A stretch of DNA of 64,000 nt from Sphingomonas_R sp036387535 (GTDB lineage Bacteria; Pseudomonadota; Alphaproteobacteria; Sphingomonadales; Sphingomonadaceae). The notes beneath the pieces are model-generated. The model was not told the origin of the DNA and made no database searches. It saw only the letters and a program-made list of their open reading frames with translations. The DNA is taken from contig NZ_DASVTO010000133.1 in the NCBI RefSeq assembly GCF_036387535.1, forward strand, positions 1 to 64,000, written 5' to 3'. Below, piece after piece: positions 15,712-24,066 of the stretch. Both the position numbers and the translations under genes were made by a program. Each line of letters begins with the position of its first letter. Within the stretch, counting starts at the first letter, position 1.

Positions 15712-17808
15712 ATGGGCGCCGAACGTCATCGTTTCGAAACCGGTTCTATCGGGCTGCTGCGCGCCGGGGACCACGATATCCGGTATCTTCGGGGCGCGGC
15801 CGGATGGCGGTACGAGACGCTGATGCAGAAGGAGCCGGAGACGATCGAGTGGATCGACGGGTTCGCACCGGGGGAAACCCTTTGGGATATCGGCGCCAAT
15901 GTCGGCATCTACAGCATCTATGCCGGGATGAAGGGCATTCGGACCTTCGCGTTCGAGCCGCATTTCGCCAATTATCACCAGCTGTGCGTCCATGTCGCAC
16001 TCAACGACCTGCAGGACCATGTCAGCCCGCTCTGCCTGGCGCTGGCGGATCGCAAGGCCGTCGGCGTCATCAACCTCGCCAGCATCGAATATGGCACATC
16101 GATGAGCAGTTTCGGGGAATCGGTGGATTTCCGAGGCGTCCCTTATGTACCGGCATTTCGGCAGGGCATGATCGGCTACGACATCGACAGTTTCGTGCGC
16201 GATTTCGGAATGGAGGTTCCGAACCACCTCAAGATCGACGTGGACGGCATCGAGCTGGCGATCGTGGCCGGTGCCGAAAAGACGCTGGCAGACCCGGCGC
16301 TGCGGTCTGTGTCGATCGAGCTGATCGAAACCGATCTGGGGCAGGTCTCGGCCGTGACCGCCATCATGGCACGCGCCGGCCTCGAACTGGTTCACAAAAA
16401 GCACAACATTGCCTTCGCAACCCCGAACACGCGCGACGTGCTGAACTATCTGTTCCGTAAGCCAGCGACCGTGTCCGCAGAGCCGGAGGACCCCGCAGTC
16501 GACGAGATCGTCGACTGCATCCGGAGCGGTATTGCCGCCGCGCAGACAGATCCGGAGCCCAGCGAAAACATCTTCATGGAGAACGTGTTCCCCGAAGATA
16601 TCTATCAAGAAATGCTGGAGCGTTTGCCGGCAGACGACATGCTTGATGACATCGTTCATCCGGAAGCGGTCGCCCCTGATGGGCGTATAACCCGTCGTCT
16701 GCTTGACCTGACCGACGAGTCGCTCACGCGATTGGATCCGCAGGATCGTGCGTTCTGGCGCAAGATGATGGCGGTCTTCACGGCACCAGCCATCACCGAC
16801 GCCATAGTCGAAAAGTTCGGATCGACCCTGCGCGCGCGGTTCGGCGACGCCCGGCCGGAGATGGTGGCCGTGCCCATCTTCTATCGTGACTATGCCGGTT
16901 ACCGGATCGGGATCCATCCCGACATCGGCACCAAGGTGGCGACACTGCAATTTTATCTGCCCGCCGATGAGAGCCAATCGCACCTGGGAACGTCGTTTCA
17001 CCGGCGTACCCCGAGCGGGTTCGAACGGTTGAAGACCAACTCTTTCCGTCCGAACACGGCCTATGCCTTCGTACGCACGGATCAAAGCTGGCACAGTGTC
17101 GACCAACTGGCGGATCATGAAAAGGCGCGGAATTCCATCGCGTTGACCATCTATCTCAAAGGAAAGCAGTACCGGTCAAAGCCGGCAGCGTCGGTATCGG
17201 CACCGGCCGCGCCTGCGCCTGCGCCCGCGACGGCGACGGCGACGGCGGAAGAGCAGGAACTAAGCCGCGCGCTGCGCATGCTGGCATCCACGTTCACCCG
17301 GCGGGAAGATGTCGCGCAATTGGTCCGCGAAGGCGGTGTCGGCATCGAACTCGGCGTGGCCGCCGGTGATTTCTCGGAGCGTGTGCTGACGACATCGAAG
17401 CTGGGTTATCTGTACAGCGTCGACATGTGGGCCGGAGATCGTGGCCACGGTGTCGACCAATATAAGGAAGCGATCGCCCGGCTCGCCCCCTATCGTGATC
17501 GCAACGCCATTTTGCGGATGCGGTTCGACGAAGCGTTGAGCCTGTTCGGCGATCACTCGCTCGATTTCATCTATGCCGACGGATACGCCCATAACGGCGA
17601 GGAGGGCGGCCAGACCTTCCAAGACTGGTATCCCAAGCTTCGCTCGGGCGGCATCATCGCTGGCGGTGACTATGATCCGCACTGGCCGCTGGTCGTGAAG
17701 GCGGTCAACGCCTTCACAGCGACTCATGGTCTTGAACTCCATGTCGTCAAATGCCGGGAAGATAACGGAAAATCCAGATTTCCGACCTGGTTTGCCCTGA
17801 AACCATGA
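15712..17808 (+). CDS. Three-domain fusion: FkbM methyltransferase, 2OG-Fe(II) oxygenase-like domain, second methyltransferase
   Basis: This 698-residue protein has three readable domains. Residues about 30-250 are an FkbM-type methyltransferase (LWDIGANVGIYSIYAG at 57-72, FAFEPHFANYHQL, LKIDVDGIELAIVAGAE). Residues about 285-490 look like a prolyl-4-hydroxylase-type 2-oxoglutarate oxygenase with a possible metal triad HxD (H402, D404) and H461, and 2OG-binding R473 (ARNSIALTIY). After an Ala/Pro/Thr linker (about 492-512), residues 525-698 form a class I methyltransferase of the Methyltransf_24 kind (VGIELGVAAGDFSERVL, LDFIYADGYAHNGEEGGQTFQDWY, GGIIAGGDYD). It lies in the flagellar modification island and is followed by the HAD gene after 82 bases. 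Substrate unknown; glycan hydroxylation and O-methylation is inferred. Confidence 0.75.
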   Translation: MGAERHRFETGSIGLLRAGDHDIRYLRGAAGWRYETLMQKEPETIEWIDGFAPGETLWDIGANVGIYSIYAGMKGIRTFAFEPHFANYHQLCVHVALNDLQDHVSPLCLALADRKAVGVINLASIEYGTSMSSFGESVDFRGVPYVPAFRQGMIGYDIDSFVRDFGMEVPNHLKIDVDGIELAIVAGAEKTLADPALRSVSIELIETDLGQVSAVTAIMARAGLELVHKKHNIAFATPNTRDVLNYLFRKPATVSAEPEDPAVDEIVDCIRSGIAAAQTDPEPSENIFMENVFPEDIYQEMLERLPADDMLDDIVHPEAVAPDGRITRRLLDLTDESLTRLDPQDRAFWRKMMAVFTAPAITDAIVEKFGSTLRARFGDARPEMVAVPIFYRDYAGYRIGIHPDIGTKVATLQFYLPADESQSHLGTSFHRRTPSGFERLKTNSFRPNTAYAFVRTDQSWHSVDQLADHEKARNSIALTIYLKGKQYRSKPAASVSAPAAPAPAPATATATAEEQELSRALRMLASTFTRREDVAQLVREGGVGIELGVAAGDFSERVLTTSKLGYLYSVDMWAGDRGHGVDQYKEAIARLAPYRDRNAILRMRFDEALSLFGDHSLDFIYADGYAHNGEEGGQTFQDWYPKLRSGGIIAGGDYDPHWPLVVKAVNAFTATHGLELHVVKCREDNGKSRFPTWFALKP

Positions 17809-17890
17809 TGTCGAGCGCGGCGGCGGCGGTTCAGTGAACCGCCACCGTCCATGAACAATCGAAAAGAACAGCTGAGGCGGGAGCCGGATC

Positions 17891-20245
17891 ATGATGAAAA
17901 TATCGGTATGTGGGAGCGAACTGGCGACGTTGCTCGATAGGATGCCCGAGCAGACCCGGATCCTGTCTCTGGATTGCTTCGATACGTTGCTGTGGCGGAA
18001 CACGCATCAGCCGGGTGACGTATTCGCCGACATCCCGTTCGCAGGCGGCGCGCGCGAGCCGCGGACGACCGCGGAGGCACTGGCGCGGCGGACGAAGGGG
18101 TTCGTCACCGGCAAGGCCGAGGTGTCGATCGAGCAGATCTACCAGAAGCTGTTGCCAGGAGCATCGCCGGAAACCGTCGCGGCCGCCGTGCAGCATGAAC
18201 TGGACGCCGAGGCCCGGCATTGTTTCGGGTTCGAACCGGCCGTCGCCCTGATCCGCGCGGCCAAGGCGCGCGGACTGGACGTGATCATCATCAGCGATAC
18301 CTATCTGAGCGCCGAACAGCTGCGCACGTTGATCGCGCGCGCCGCCGGGCAGGAGGTCGCGGATGCGATCGACCGGATCTTTGCCTCGTCCGAATATGGC
18401 ATGAGCAAGGGCGCCGGGCTGTTCAAGCCGGTGCTGAAGGCGTTGGGCGTGGCTCCGGACACCATTTTGCACGTCGGCGACAATCATGGTGCCGATCAGC
18501 GGGCGCCGTCCCAGCTGGGCGTGTCGACGGTGCATCTGCGGCAGTTCGACTCGGCGGTGCAGCATCGCTTGCGGCTGGAAGCGTCGATGGCGACGATGCT
18601 GGACCATAGAGTCAGAACCGATGTGCCGGCCTTGCAGCCGCACCGTGTCGCACTGGCGCTGCGCACCGCGGGAACGCAGGAATGGACGACGGGTCATGAC
18701 GTGATCGGACCGATCATGCATGGTTTCCTGGAATGGATCCGGGCCGAGGCCGCGCGCATGGAGGAAGCGGCCGGCAAGCCGGTCAAGATCCTGTTCCTGA
18801 TGCGGGACGGCTATCTGCCCATGAGGGTGTTGCAGGCGATGGGCGGGGAGGGCGTCGCGGTCGAGGTCAGCCGGCTGACCTCGACCCGTTCCAGCTTCTT
18901 CGATCATGAGGCCGTCGATCGCTATATCATCCGCGCGCTGCATCGCCGCGAGGATACGGTCGGCCGTGCGCTGTTGTTGACCGACGCCGAAGTCGCCAAG
19001 CTGAAAGGCAAGGGCGATCATCTGGATTTCAAGCGTGCCGTGCTGGCTCCGCCGATCCGCGCGCGGATCGTGACCCGGTCGAAAGCCTATGCCGATCGGC
19101 TGGAAGCGCATTTCCGTTCGCGCGGTGTCGAGGATGGCGACGCGGTCATGCTGGTGGATCTGGGTTACAACGGATCGGTGCAGAACATGATCCAGCCGGT
19201 GCTGGAGGCGCGCATGGGCCTGACGGTAGCCGGGCGCTACCTGTTGCTGCGCGAACAGGAGACGACCGGCCACGACAAGCGCGGCTATTTCGATACGCGG
19301 CATTATGATTATCGCGCTCTGCATGCGCTGAGCCTAGCGATCGCGGTCGTGGAGCAGCTGGCGACGGTCGCGCAAGGATCGGTGATCGACTATACACCGG
19401 CCGGCGATCCGATCCGCGATGTGTTCTCGATCAAGGATTCACAGGCGGCGACACGGGACGCGGTTCAGGCGGGTTGCATCGATTATGTGAAGACCGCGCG
19501 TGCGGGCATGTATCGGCCGCCGGCCTCCGACGACGAGGATGGACGCCGCCAGATGGCGGTCGCGATCCTCGCGCGGCTGCTGTTCCTGCCGTCGAACGAG
19601 GAAGTCGAGTTGTTCCGGACCTTCGATCAGGACGTCAACCTGGGCGTGAAGGACATGATCAAGATGGTGGACACCGAACTGTCCGCCGATGGTCTGCGCC
19701 GCCGTGGCATGCAGTATCTGAAGGATGCCAACCGCATGTACCTTTCGGCGGAGCTGCAGCCGCAGGGCATCCCGCTGAACATGGCGTTCTTCAACATCAG
19801 CCGGTTCGGCCTCGACCTGCGCGGATCGGATTTCCAGACGGGCGAGATCCAGATTCCCACCATCCTGACCGATGGCGCGACCGACGCGGTGACCGGGTTC
19901 GGCGCACACCCGACCCATGACGGCTATTACATGATGTCGGTGCCGATCGGCGCCGCGCGTTTCTCCGCGGCGATCCAGTTCGGGACGCTGTTCGAAATGG
20001 TGCAGATCGACGAGGTGAGTGTGTTCGACCTGCAGTCGTTCGGCGCGAAAGGGGCAAGGCCGACGTCCCGGATCCCTGTCTACGATGCGATGACGCCCGT
20101 ATCGGACAAGGTGTTCCGATGCGACGAGACGGGGTTGATGTTCGTCGAACCGCCCAAAGGGCAGCACTTGCGTCCGCAGCTGTTGGTGGTGGTGTTCCGC
20201 CCGATCGTGCATCGCAGCGGCGTGGCACTGCAGAAGGCGGCCTGA
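17891..20245 (+). CDS. Large HAD-superfamily protein (COG5610 type) of the modification island
   Basis: This 784-residue protein opens with a HAD domain: motif I LSLDCFDTLLWR (nucleophile D28), motif II IISDTY (S135), motif III lysine K173 (MSKGAGLF) and motif IV HVGDNHGAD (D197). The residue two after D28 is Phe, not the Asp typical of phosphatases, which is common in this family (FDIFDTLL-type). The following 550 residues (FLMRDGYLPMRVLQ, VMLVDLGYNGSVQNMIQ) form the COG5610-type extension that I cannot assign. Such proteins occur in glycan biosynthesis clusters. It follows the FkbM fusion on the same strand and ends before a strong terminator. Enzymatic role is unknown. Confidence 0.7.
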   Translation: MMKISVCGSELATLLDRMPEQTRILSLDCFDTLLWRNTHQPGDVFADIPFAGGAREPRTTAEALARRTKGFVTGKAEVSIEQIYQKLLPGASPETVAAAVQHELDAEARHCFGFEPAVALIRAAKARGLDVIIISDTYLSAEQLRTLIARAAGQEVADAIDRIFASSEYGMSKGAGLFKPVLKALGVAPDTILHVGDNHGADQRAPSQLGVSTVHLRQFDSAVQHRLRLEASMATMLDHRVRTDVPALQPHRVALALRTAGTQEWTTGHDVIGPIMHGFLEWIRAEAARMEEAAGKPVKILFLMRDGYLPMRVLQAMGGEGVAVEVSRLTSTRSSFFDHEAVDRYIIRALHRREDTVGRALLLTDAEVAKLKGKGDHLDFKRAVLAPPIRARIVTRSKAYADRLEAHFRSRGVEDGDAVMLVDLGYNGSVQNMIQPVLEARMGLTVAGRYLLLREQETTGHDKRGYFDTRHYDYRALHALSLAIAVVEQLATVAQGSVIDYTPAGDPIRDVFSIKDSQAATRDAVQAGCIDYVKTARAGMYRPPASDDEDGRRQMAVAILARLLFLPSNEEVELFRTFDQDVNLGVKDMIKMVDTELSADGLRRRGMQYLKDANRMYLSAELQPQGIPLNMAFFNISRFGLDLRGSDFQTGEIQIPTILTDGATDAVTGFGAHPTHDGYYMMSVPIGAARFSAAIQFGTLFEMVQIDEVSVFDLQSFGAKGARPTSRIPVYDAMTPVSDKVFRCDETGLMFVEPPKGQHLRPQLLVVVFRPIVHRSGVALQKAA

Positions 20246-20283
20246 CGCGCGGGCCGTTAAGCGGTCTGCCTACCGGGTCATCG

Positions 20284-20316
20284 AAGACCGTCCGCAGCGA
20301 TGCGGACGGTCTTTTT
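20284..20316 (+). terminator. Rho-independent terminator after the HAD gene
   Basis: A 13-base-pair perfect stem (AAGACCGTCCGCA with TGCGGACGGTCTT), GCGA loop and a following T-run (TTTTT) lie 38 bases after the stop codon. Confidence 0.9.
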
Positions 20317-20423
20317 CATGTGCGGTAGTCTGAAGCCGGCATCGCGGCCGGGCCAACAAGCGCGCGACCTGAACCGTCCATCGCCCGCGTCCGCCGACAG
20401 GACGTCGATCGATTGCACGCCGG

Positions 20424-20486
20424 TCCGTTTGGTCGGAGCCTGTCGGGAAGGTGCGGGCGGTTCTCGACAGGCTCGAACCGAACGGC
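20424..20486. repeat. Dispersed inverted repeat (AGCCTGTCG...CGACAGGCT type)
   Basis: Arms at about 20424-20449 and 20461-20486 pair imperfectly around AGCCTGTCG and CGACAGGCT, flanked by CCGTT and AACGG. This GAGCCTGTCGAGAA motif is another element I recognise from intergenic regions of many sphingomonads. Confidence 0.6.
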
Positions 20487-20614
20487 GGCAGAGTGATCCG
20501 ATCTCAGGGCGTCGGGCGTTCTTCCCGTCATGCGGATCGCGAGCAGGCGATCGGGATGGAGGGATCAGCTTTGGATTGGTTGTTTCAGGTCGCGGAATGG
20601 CATGTCCGCGGCGC

Positions 20615-20650
20615 ACGAAAATCCCGGCGTCGAGGATTCGACGCCGGGAT
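20615..20650 (-). terminator. Rho-independent terminator of flagellin gene 1
   Basis: Read on the minus strand, a 13-base-pair stem (ATCCCGGCGTCGA with TCGACGCCGGGAT) with a four-base loop is followed by TTTTCG, 27 bases after the flagellin stop codon. Confidence 0.85.
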
Positions 20651-20676
20651 GATGGTCTTCGGAGAGGGTATCAGGA

Positions 20677-21510
20677 TCAGCCGAGCAGTTTCAGGACACC
20701 CTGCTGCGACTGGTTCGCCTGCGCAAGCATCGCGGTCGAGGCCTGTGCCAGGATGCCGGCCTTGGCCAGCGCCGTGGTTTCGGTCGAATAGTCGGTGTCT
20801 TCGATCCGGCTGCGCGCGTCGGACAGGTTGGTGACGTTCGACGACTGGACGTTGACGATGGTTTCGAGGCGGCTCTGCGACGCACCGAGGCTGGAGCGCG
20901 CGGTGGCGAGCTGCGCCAGCGCATTGTCGACATTCGTGAACGTGTCCGCGGCAGCGGAGCCGCTGGTGACATCCATGCCCGAAGCATCGAAGTCGGCGAC
21001 ATCGACCTGCGGCTTGGAAATCGCGACCGTGTCGCCCGAATTGGCGCCGACCTGGATGGTGAACGCCTCGCTCGACGAGCTGGCCGTGCTGCCCGAGTTG
21101 AACAGCGCGACGCCGTTGAACTTGGCGTCGGTGATGATCGCCTTTGCCTGTGCTGCCAGTTCGGTGACTTCGGCCTGGATGTTGGCGCGGTCGTCGTCGG
21201 AGTATGTACCGCTCTTCGACTGCACGGCCAGTTCGCGGATGCGCTGGAGAACATTGGTGACTTCGCCGAGCGACCCGTCGGCGGTCTGCGCGAGCGAGAT
21301 GCCGTCGTTGGCGTTACGGATGCCCTGGTTCATGCCGCGGATCTGCGACGTCATCGAATTGGTGATGGCGAGGCCGGCTGCGTCGTCCTTGGCGGAGTTG
21401 ATGCGCTTGCCGGTCGACAGGCGTTCGGTGGCGATCGCGTTCATGGCAGTCGCCATGCGCGAGGCGTTCTGCGCTCGAAGCGCCGCGGAATTGGTATTGA
21501 TGACAGACAT
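20677..21510 (-). CDS. fliC: Flagellin (first copy)
   Basis: This 277-residue flagellin has the conserved D0/D1 N-terminal part (LSTGKRINSAKDDAAGLAI, RGMNQGIRNANDGIS) and C-terminal part (SRIEDTDYSTETTALAKAGIL, ending QQGVLKLLG). The middle is short, so no large D2/D3 domains are present. It is nearly identical to the next gene in the conserved ends. Many Ser/Thr in the centre (NSGSTASSSSEAF, SGMDVTSGSAAADTF) are possible O-glycosylation points, which fits the adjacent modification genes. I found no convincing promoter upstream, unlike copy 2. Confidence 0.95.
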   Translation of the reverse strand: MSVINTNSAALRAQNASRMATAMNAIATERLSTGKRINSAKDDAAGLAITNSMTSQIRGMNQGIRNANDGISLAQTADGSLGEVTNVLQRIRELAVQSKSGTYSDDDRANIQAEVTELAAQAKAIITDAKFNGVALFNSGSTASSSSEAFTIQVGANSGDTVAISKPQVDVADFDASGMDVTSGSAAADTFTNVDNALAQLATARSSLGASQSRLETIVNVQSSNVTNLSDARSRIEDTDYSTETTALAKAGILAQASTAMLAQANQSQQGVLKLLG

Positions 21511-21650
21511 GATGTTCGAGTCCTTCCTCTCTGAACTACACTGGTCTTCCTTGCACCCGCGGCTCCTATCAAATGGTTAACAACAACTGGCCGAATGCGC
21601 TTAATAACGGTTTTACCATCCGCTCTTCACGCGCGGGCCGAAGACGCACG

Positions 21651-21684
21651 AAGGCCCCGGCGTCGGAAGGGACGCCGGGGCCTT
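21651..21684 (-). terminator. Terminator of flagellin gene 2
   Basis: A 14-base-pair perfect stem (AAGGCCCCGGCGTC with GACGCCGGGGCCTT) and six-base loop lie 24 bases after the stop of the second flagellin gene, separating the two flagellin transcripts. No strong T-run follows. Confidence 0.75.
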
Positions 21685-21707
21685 GCAGCCACCCTAGGGT
21701 GAAGTGT

Positions 21708-22541
21708 TTAGCGCAGGAGGCTCAGAACACCCTGCTGCGACTGGTTCGCCTGGGCCAGCATCGCGGTGGATGCCTGTGCCAGGATGCCCGCCTTCGCCAG
21801 GTTCGTCGATTCGGTGGAGTAATCCGTGTCCTCGATCCGGCTGCGGGCGTCGGACAGGTTGGTCACGTTCGACGACTGCACGTTGACGATCGATTCCAGG
21901 CGGCTCTGCGATGCACCGAGCCCGGCGCGGGCGGTGTTGATCTGCGCCATTGCGTCGTCGACTGCTTCGAGCGTCGCGGAAGCGCCGTCGACATCGGTGA
22001 CGTCCATGCCCGAGGAGTCGAAGCTGGTCACGTCGACCTGAGCCTGCGAGATCGCAACCGTGTCACCCGAGTTGGCGCCGACCTGGATTGTGAAGGCGTC
22101 GCTGGAGGAGCTGGCCGCGCTGCCCGAGTTGAACAGGGCGACACCGTTGAACTTCGCGTCCTGCACGATCGACTTGGCCTGCGCCGCCAGCTCGGTCACT
22201 TCGGACTGGATGTTCTCGCGGTCGTCGTCGGAATAGGTGCCGCTCTTCGACTGAATGGCGAGTTCACGGATGCGCTGCATCACGTTGGTGACTTCGGCCA
22301 GCGCGCCGTCGGCGGTCTGGGCGAGCGAGATGCCGTCGTTGGCGTTGCGGATGCCCTGGTTCATGCCGCGGATCTGCGACGTCATCGAGTTGGCGATGGC
22401 GAGGCCGGCGGCGTCGTCCTTGGCGGAGTTGATGCGCTTGCCGGTCGACAGGCGCTCGGTCGCGGTCGCCTGCATTGCGGCACCGAGACGCGAGGCATTC
22501 TGTGCACGGAGAGCACCGGTGTTGGTGTTGATGACGGCCAT
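21708..22541 (-). CDS. fliC2: Flagellin (second copy)
   Basis: This 277-residue flagellin (MAVINTNTGALRAQNASRLGAAM) differs from the first copy mainly in the central variable part (SGMDVTDVDGASATLEAVDDAMAQI). The start at 22541 has AAGGGA upstream; an ATG at 22583 in frame adds nothing conserved. A good sigma-28 promoter lies 64 to 90 bases upstream. The two tandem copies point to a two-flagellin filament or to a duplication with separate control. Confidence 0.95.
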   Translation of the reverse strand: MAVINTNTGALRAQNASRLGAAMQATATERLSTGKRINSAKDDAAGLAIANSMTSQIRGMNQGIRNANDGISLAQTADGALAEVTNVMQRIRELAIQSKSGTYSDDDRENIQSEVTELAAQAKSIVQDAKFNGVALFNSGSAASSSSDAFTIQVGANSGDTVAISQAQVDVTSFDSSGMDVTDVDGASATLEAVDDAMAQINTARAGLGASQSRLESIVNVQSSNVTNLSDARSRIEDTDYSTESTNLAKAGILAQASTAMLAQANQSQQGVLSLLR

Positions 22542-22604
22542 GAAAGTCCCTTCCCATTTTGAAGCTACCGGCTGGTGAAGCACTCTTCGTCAGCCACAAA
22601 CCGG

Positions 22605-22631
22605 GTAACGGCGCGGGCAGGCGGGTCTTTA
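22605..22631 (-). promoter_or_regulatory. Sigma-28 (FliA) promoter of flagellin gene 2
   Basis: On the minus strand: TAAAGACC, 11-base spacer, GCCGTTAC. This matches TAAAGTTT-N11-GCCGATAA at 5 of 8 and 6 of 8 positions with exact spacing. Confidence 0.75.
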
Positions 22632-22667
22632 CCGCGTTTCAGCAGAATAGTTTCGGGGGGTGGCGCC

Positions 22668-22694
22668 TAAAGTTTTCCAGTCCCCCGCCGTTCG
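22668..22694 (+). promoter_or_regulatory. Sigma-28 (FliA) promoter of the flbD-fliE operon
   Basis: The plus strand reads TAAAGTTT (a perfect -35), an 11-base spacer and GCCGTTCG. It lies 104 to 130 bases before the GTG of the sigma-54 activator gene and divergent from the flagellin-2 promoter, 36 bases away. Both share the -10 core GCCGTT. A weaker GG-N10-GC site (22735-22748) lies downstream and could be an additional sigma-54 promoter. Confidence 0.75.
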
Positions 22695-22797
22695 CGCGCC
22701 GCCGGGCGCAGGCCCGTACCAAAGGGTGAGGCGTGGGTTTTACCATGCATTAACCAAGACAGCGGTACTTGAGTCGGGATCAGAGGGGACCACGACC

Positions 22798-24066
22798 GTG
22801 ACCACCATTTCCACCAAGGCCGCACAGGAAGCCCCGGCACTGGCCGCCTGGCTGGCCGGCGCCGGCATCGGGTGCCGCGTACAGGATGCCGCGGTGGCGC
22901 GCGATCGCGCCGACATCGCCGTGCTGCATACCAGCGAACAGGCATGGGCCACGCACCGTGACATCCTGATCGAGCTGGCCGACGGCGTGCCGGTACTGGA
23001 CCGTGCGCGCGGCGGCATGCCGGCCCGGGTGCGGTTCGGTTTCGACGACATGGCATTCGGCCATGCGCTGATCGCCGAGCTGTTGCGCCCGGCCCTGCGC
23101 CCGGCCTGTGGCGAGCCCGACAGCGCCGCTTTCCTGACGCTGGCCGCGCGGATTGCCGCAAGCGATGCGACCGTGCTGGTGCTGGGCGAAACCGGAACCG
23201 GCAAGGAAGGACTGTCCCGTTACCTGCATGATCGTTCCGCACGGCGGGACGGCCCGTTCGTCGCCGTCAATTGCGCGGCGCTGCCGGAGACGATGCTGGA
23301 AGCGATGTTGTTCGGCCACCAGAAGGGCAGCTTCACCGGCGCCGGCGCGGCGGGCGAGGGCCTGTTCCGCGCGGCTGAGGGCGGCACGCTGATGCTGGAC
23401 GAGATCGCGGAACTGCCGCTGGCGTTGCAGGCGAAGCTGCTGCGCGCGATCCAGGAGCGCGAGGTGTTGCCGGTCGGCGGCACGCGCCCGATCGCGATCG
23501 ACGTGCGGATCGTGGCCGCGGCCAACCGCGACCTGGCCACCGAAGTGGCGGCGGGCCGGTTCCGGGCCGATCTATACTGGCGCCTGAACGTGATGCCGCT
23601 GACCCTGCGTCCGCTGGGACAGCGGCGGCTGGACATCCGCGCGATCGCGGCGGCGCTGATGCTGCGCCATGTGCGCACGGACGACCTGTTTCCGTGGCCG
23701 ACGCAGGCCGCGCTCGACCGGATGATGGCCCATGACTGGCCCGGCAACGTCCGCGAGCTGGAAAATGTGATCCAGCGCGCGCTGCTGCTGCGTACCGGCG
23801 ACCGGCTGGACGCGGGTGACCTGACGCTGGACACCGCGGTGGTCCCCGCGATCATGCCGGTCGCCACCGTTGCGGCAGATCCGGTGGTGCCGATCGGCGG
23901 GGCAGCGGTGACGCGCCTGTCCGACCTGACCCGTACGATCCGGGCGCAGGCGATCGAGGAGGCGCTGGTCCAGACCGGCGGACACCGGTTGCAGACCGCG
24001 CGCCTGCTGGGAATTTCCGAACGTACCCTCCGCTACCGCCTTGCTGACATGAGGAACGCCGCATGA
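22798..24066 (+). CDS. flbD: Sigma-54-dependent flagellar activator (FlbD/FleQ-like), without a clear receiver domain
   Basis: This 422-residue protein has a central AAA+ activator domain: Walker A GETGTGKE (130-137), the sigma-54-contacting loop as GSFTGA (177-182, usual form GAFTGA), Walker B GGTLMLDE (196-202), and a Fis-type helix-turn-helix near the end (RLQTARLLGISERTLRYRLADM). The first 110 residues resemble a shortened receiver without an obvious phospho-acceptor. It starts at GTG with AGGGG nine bases upstream; the longer upstream reading overlaps the sigma-28 promoter. It is the likely activator of the flgB, flgA and flhA promoters. Its stop overlaps fliE as ATGA. Confidence 0.85.
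   Translation: MTTISTKAAQEAPALAAWLAGAGIGCRVQDAAVARDRADIAVLHTSEQAWATHRDILIELADGVPVLDRARGGMPARVRFGFDDMAFGHALIAELLRPALRPACGEPDSAAFLTLAARIAASDATVLVLGETGTGKEGLSRYLHDRSARRDGPFVAVNCAALPETMLEAMLFGHQKGSFTGAGAAGEGLFRAAEGGTLMLDEIAELPLALQAKLLRAIQEREVLPVGGTRPIAIDVRIVAAANRDLATEVAAGRFRADLYWRLNVMPLTLRPLGQRRLDIRAIAAALMLRHVRTDDLFPWPTQAALDRMMAHDWPGNVRELENVIQRALLLRTGDRLDAGDLTLDTAVVPAIMPVATVAADPVVPIGGAAVTRLSDLTRTIRAQAIEEALVQTGGHRLQTARLLGISERTLRYRLADMRNAA

Larger units (their letters stand above)
20246..20676. other. Intergenic region between HAD gene and first flagellin gene
   Basis: No coding region is supported in these 431 bases. It holds the terminator of the HAD gene, a dispersed inverted repeat, and the terminator of the flagellin gene arriving from the other side. 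Confidence 0.7.

Noticed and set aside
20424..20486. CRISPR-like or attachment-site structure
   Set aside because: A single imperfect inverted repeat without direct repeats, integrase or tRNA end; it fits a dispersed intergenic element.
21552..21568. Sigma-54 promoter for the first flagellin gene
   Set aside because: GG-N10-GC spacing is right but the -24 box reads AGGAGC, too far from TGGCAC to list as a feature.
22735..22749. Second sigma-54 promoter for the activator gene
   Set aside because: GG-N10-GC spacing exists, but only TGG and TGCA match. Kept as a remark under the sigma-28 promoter.
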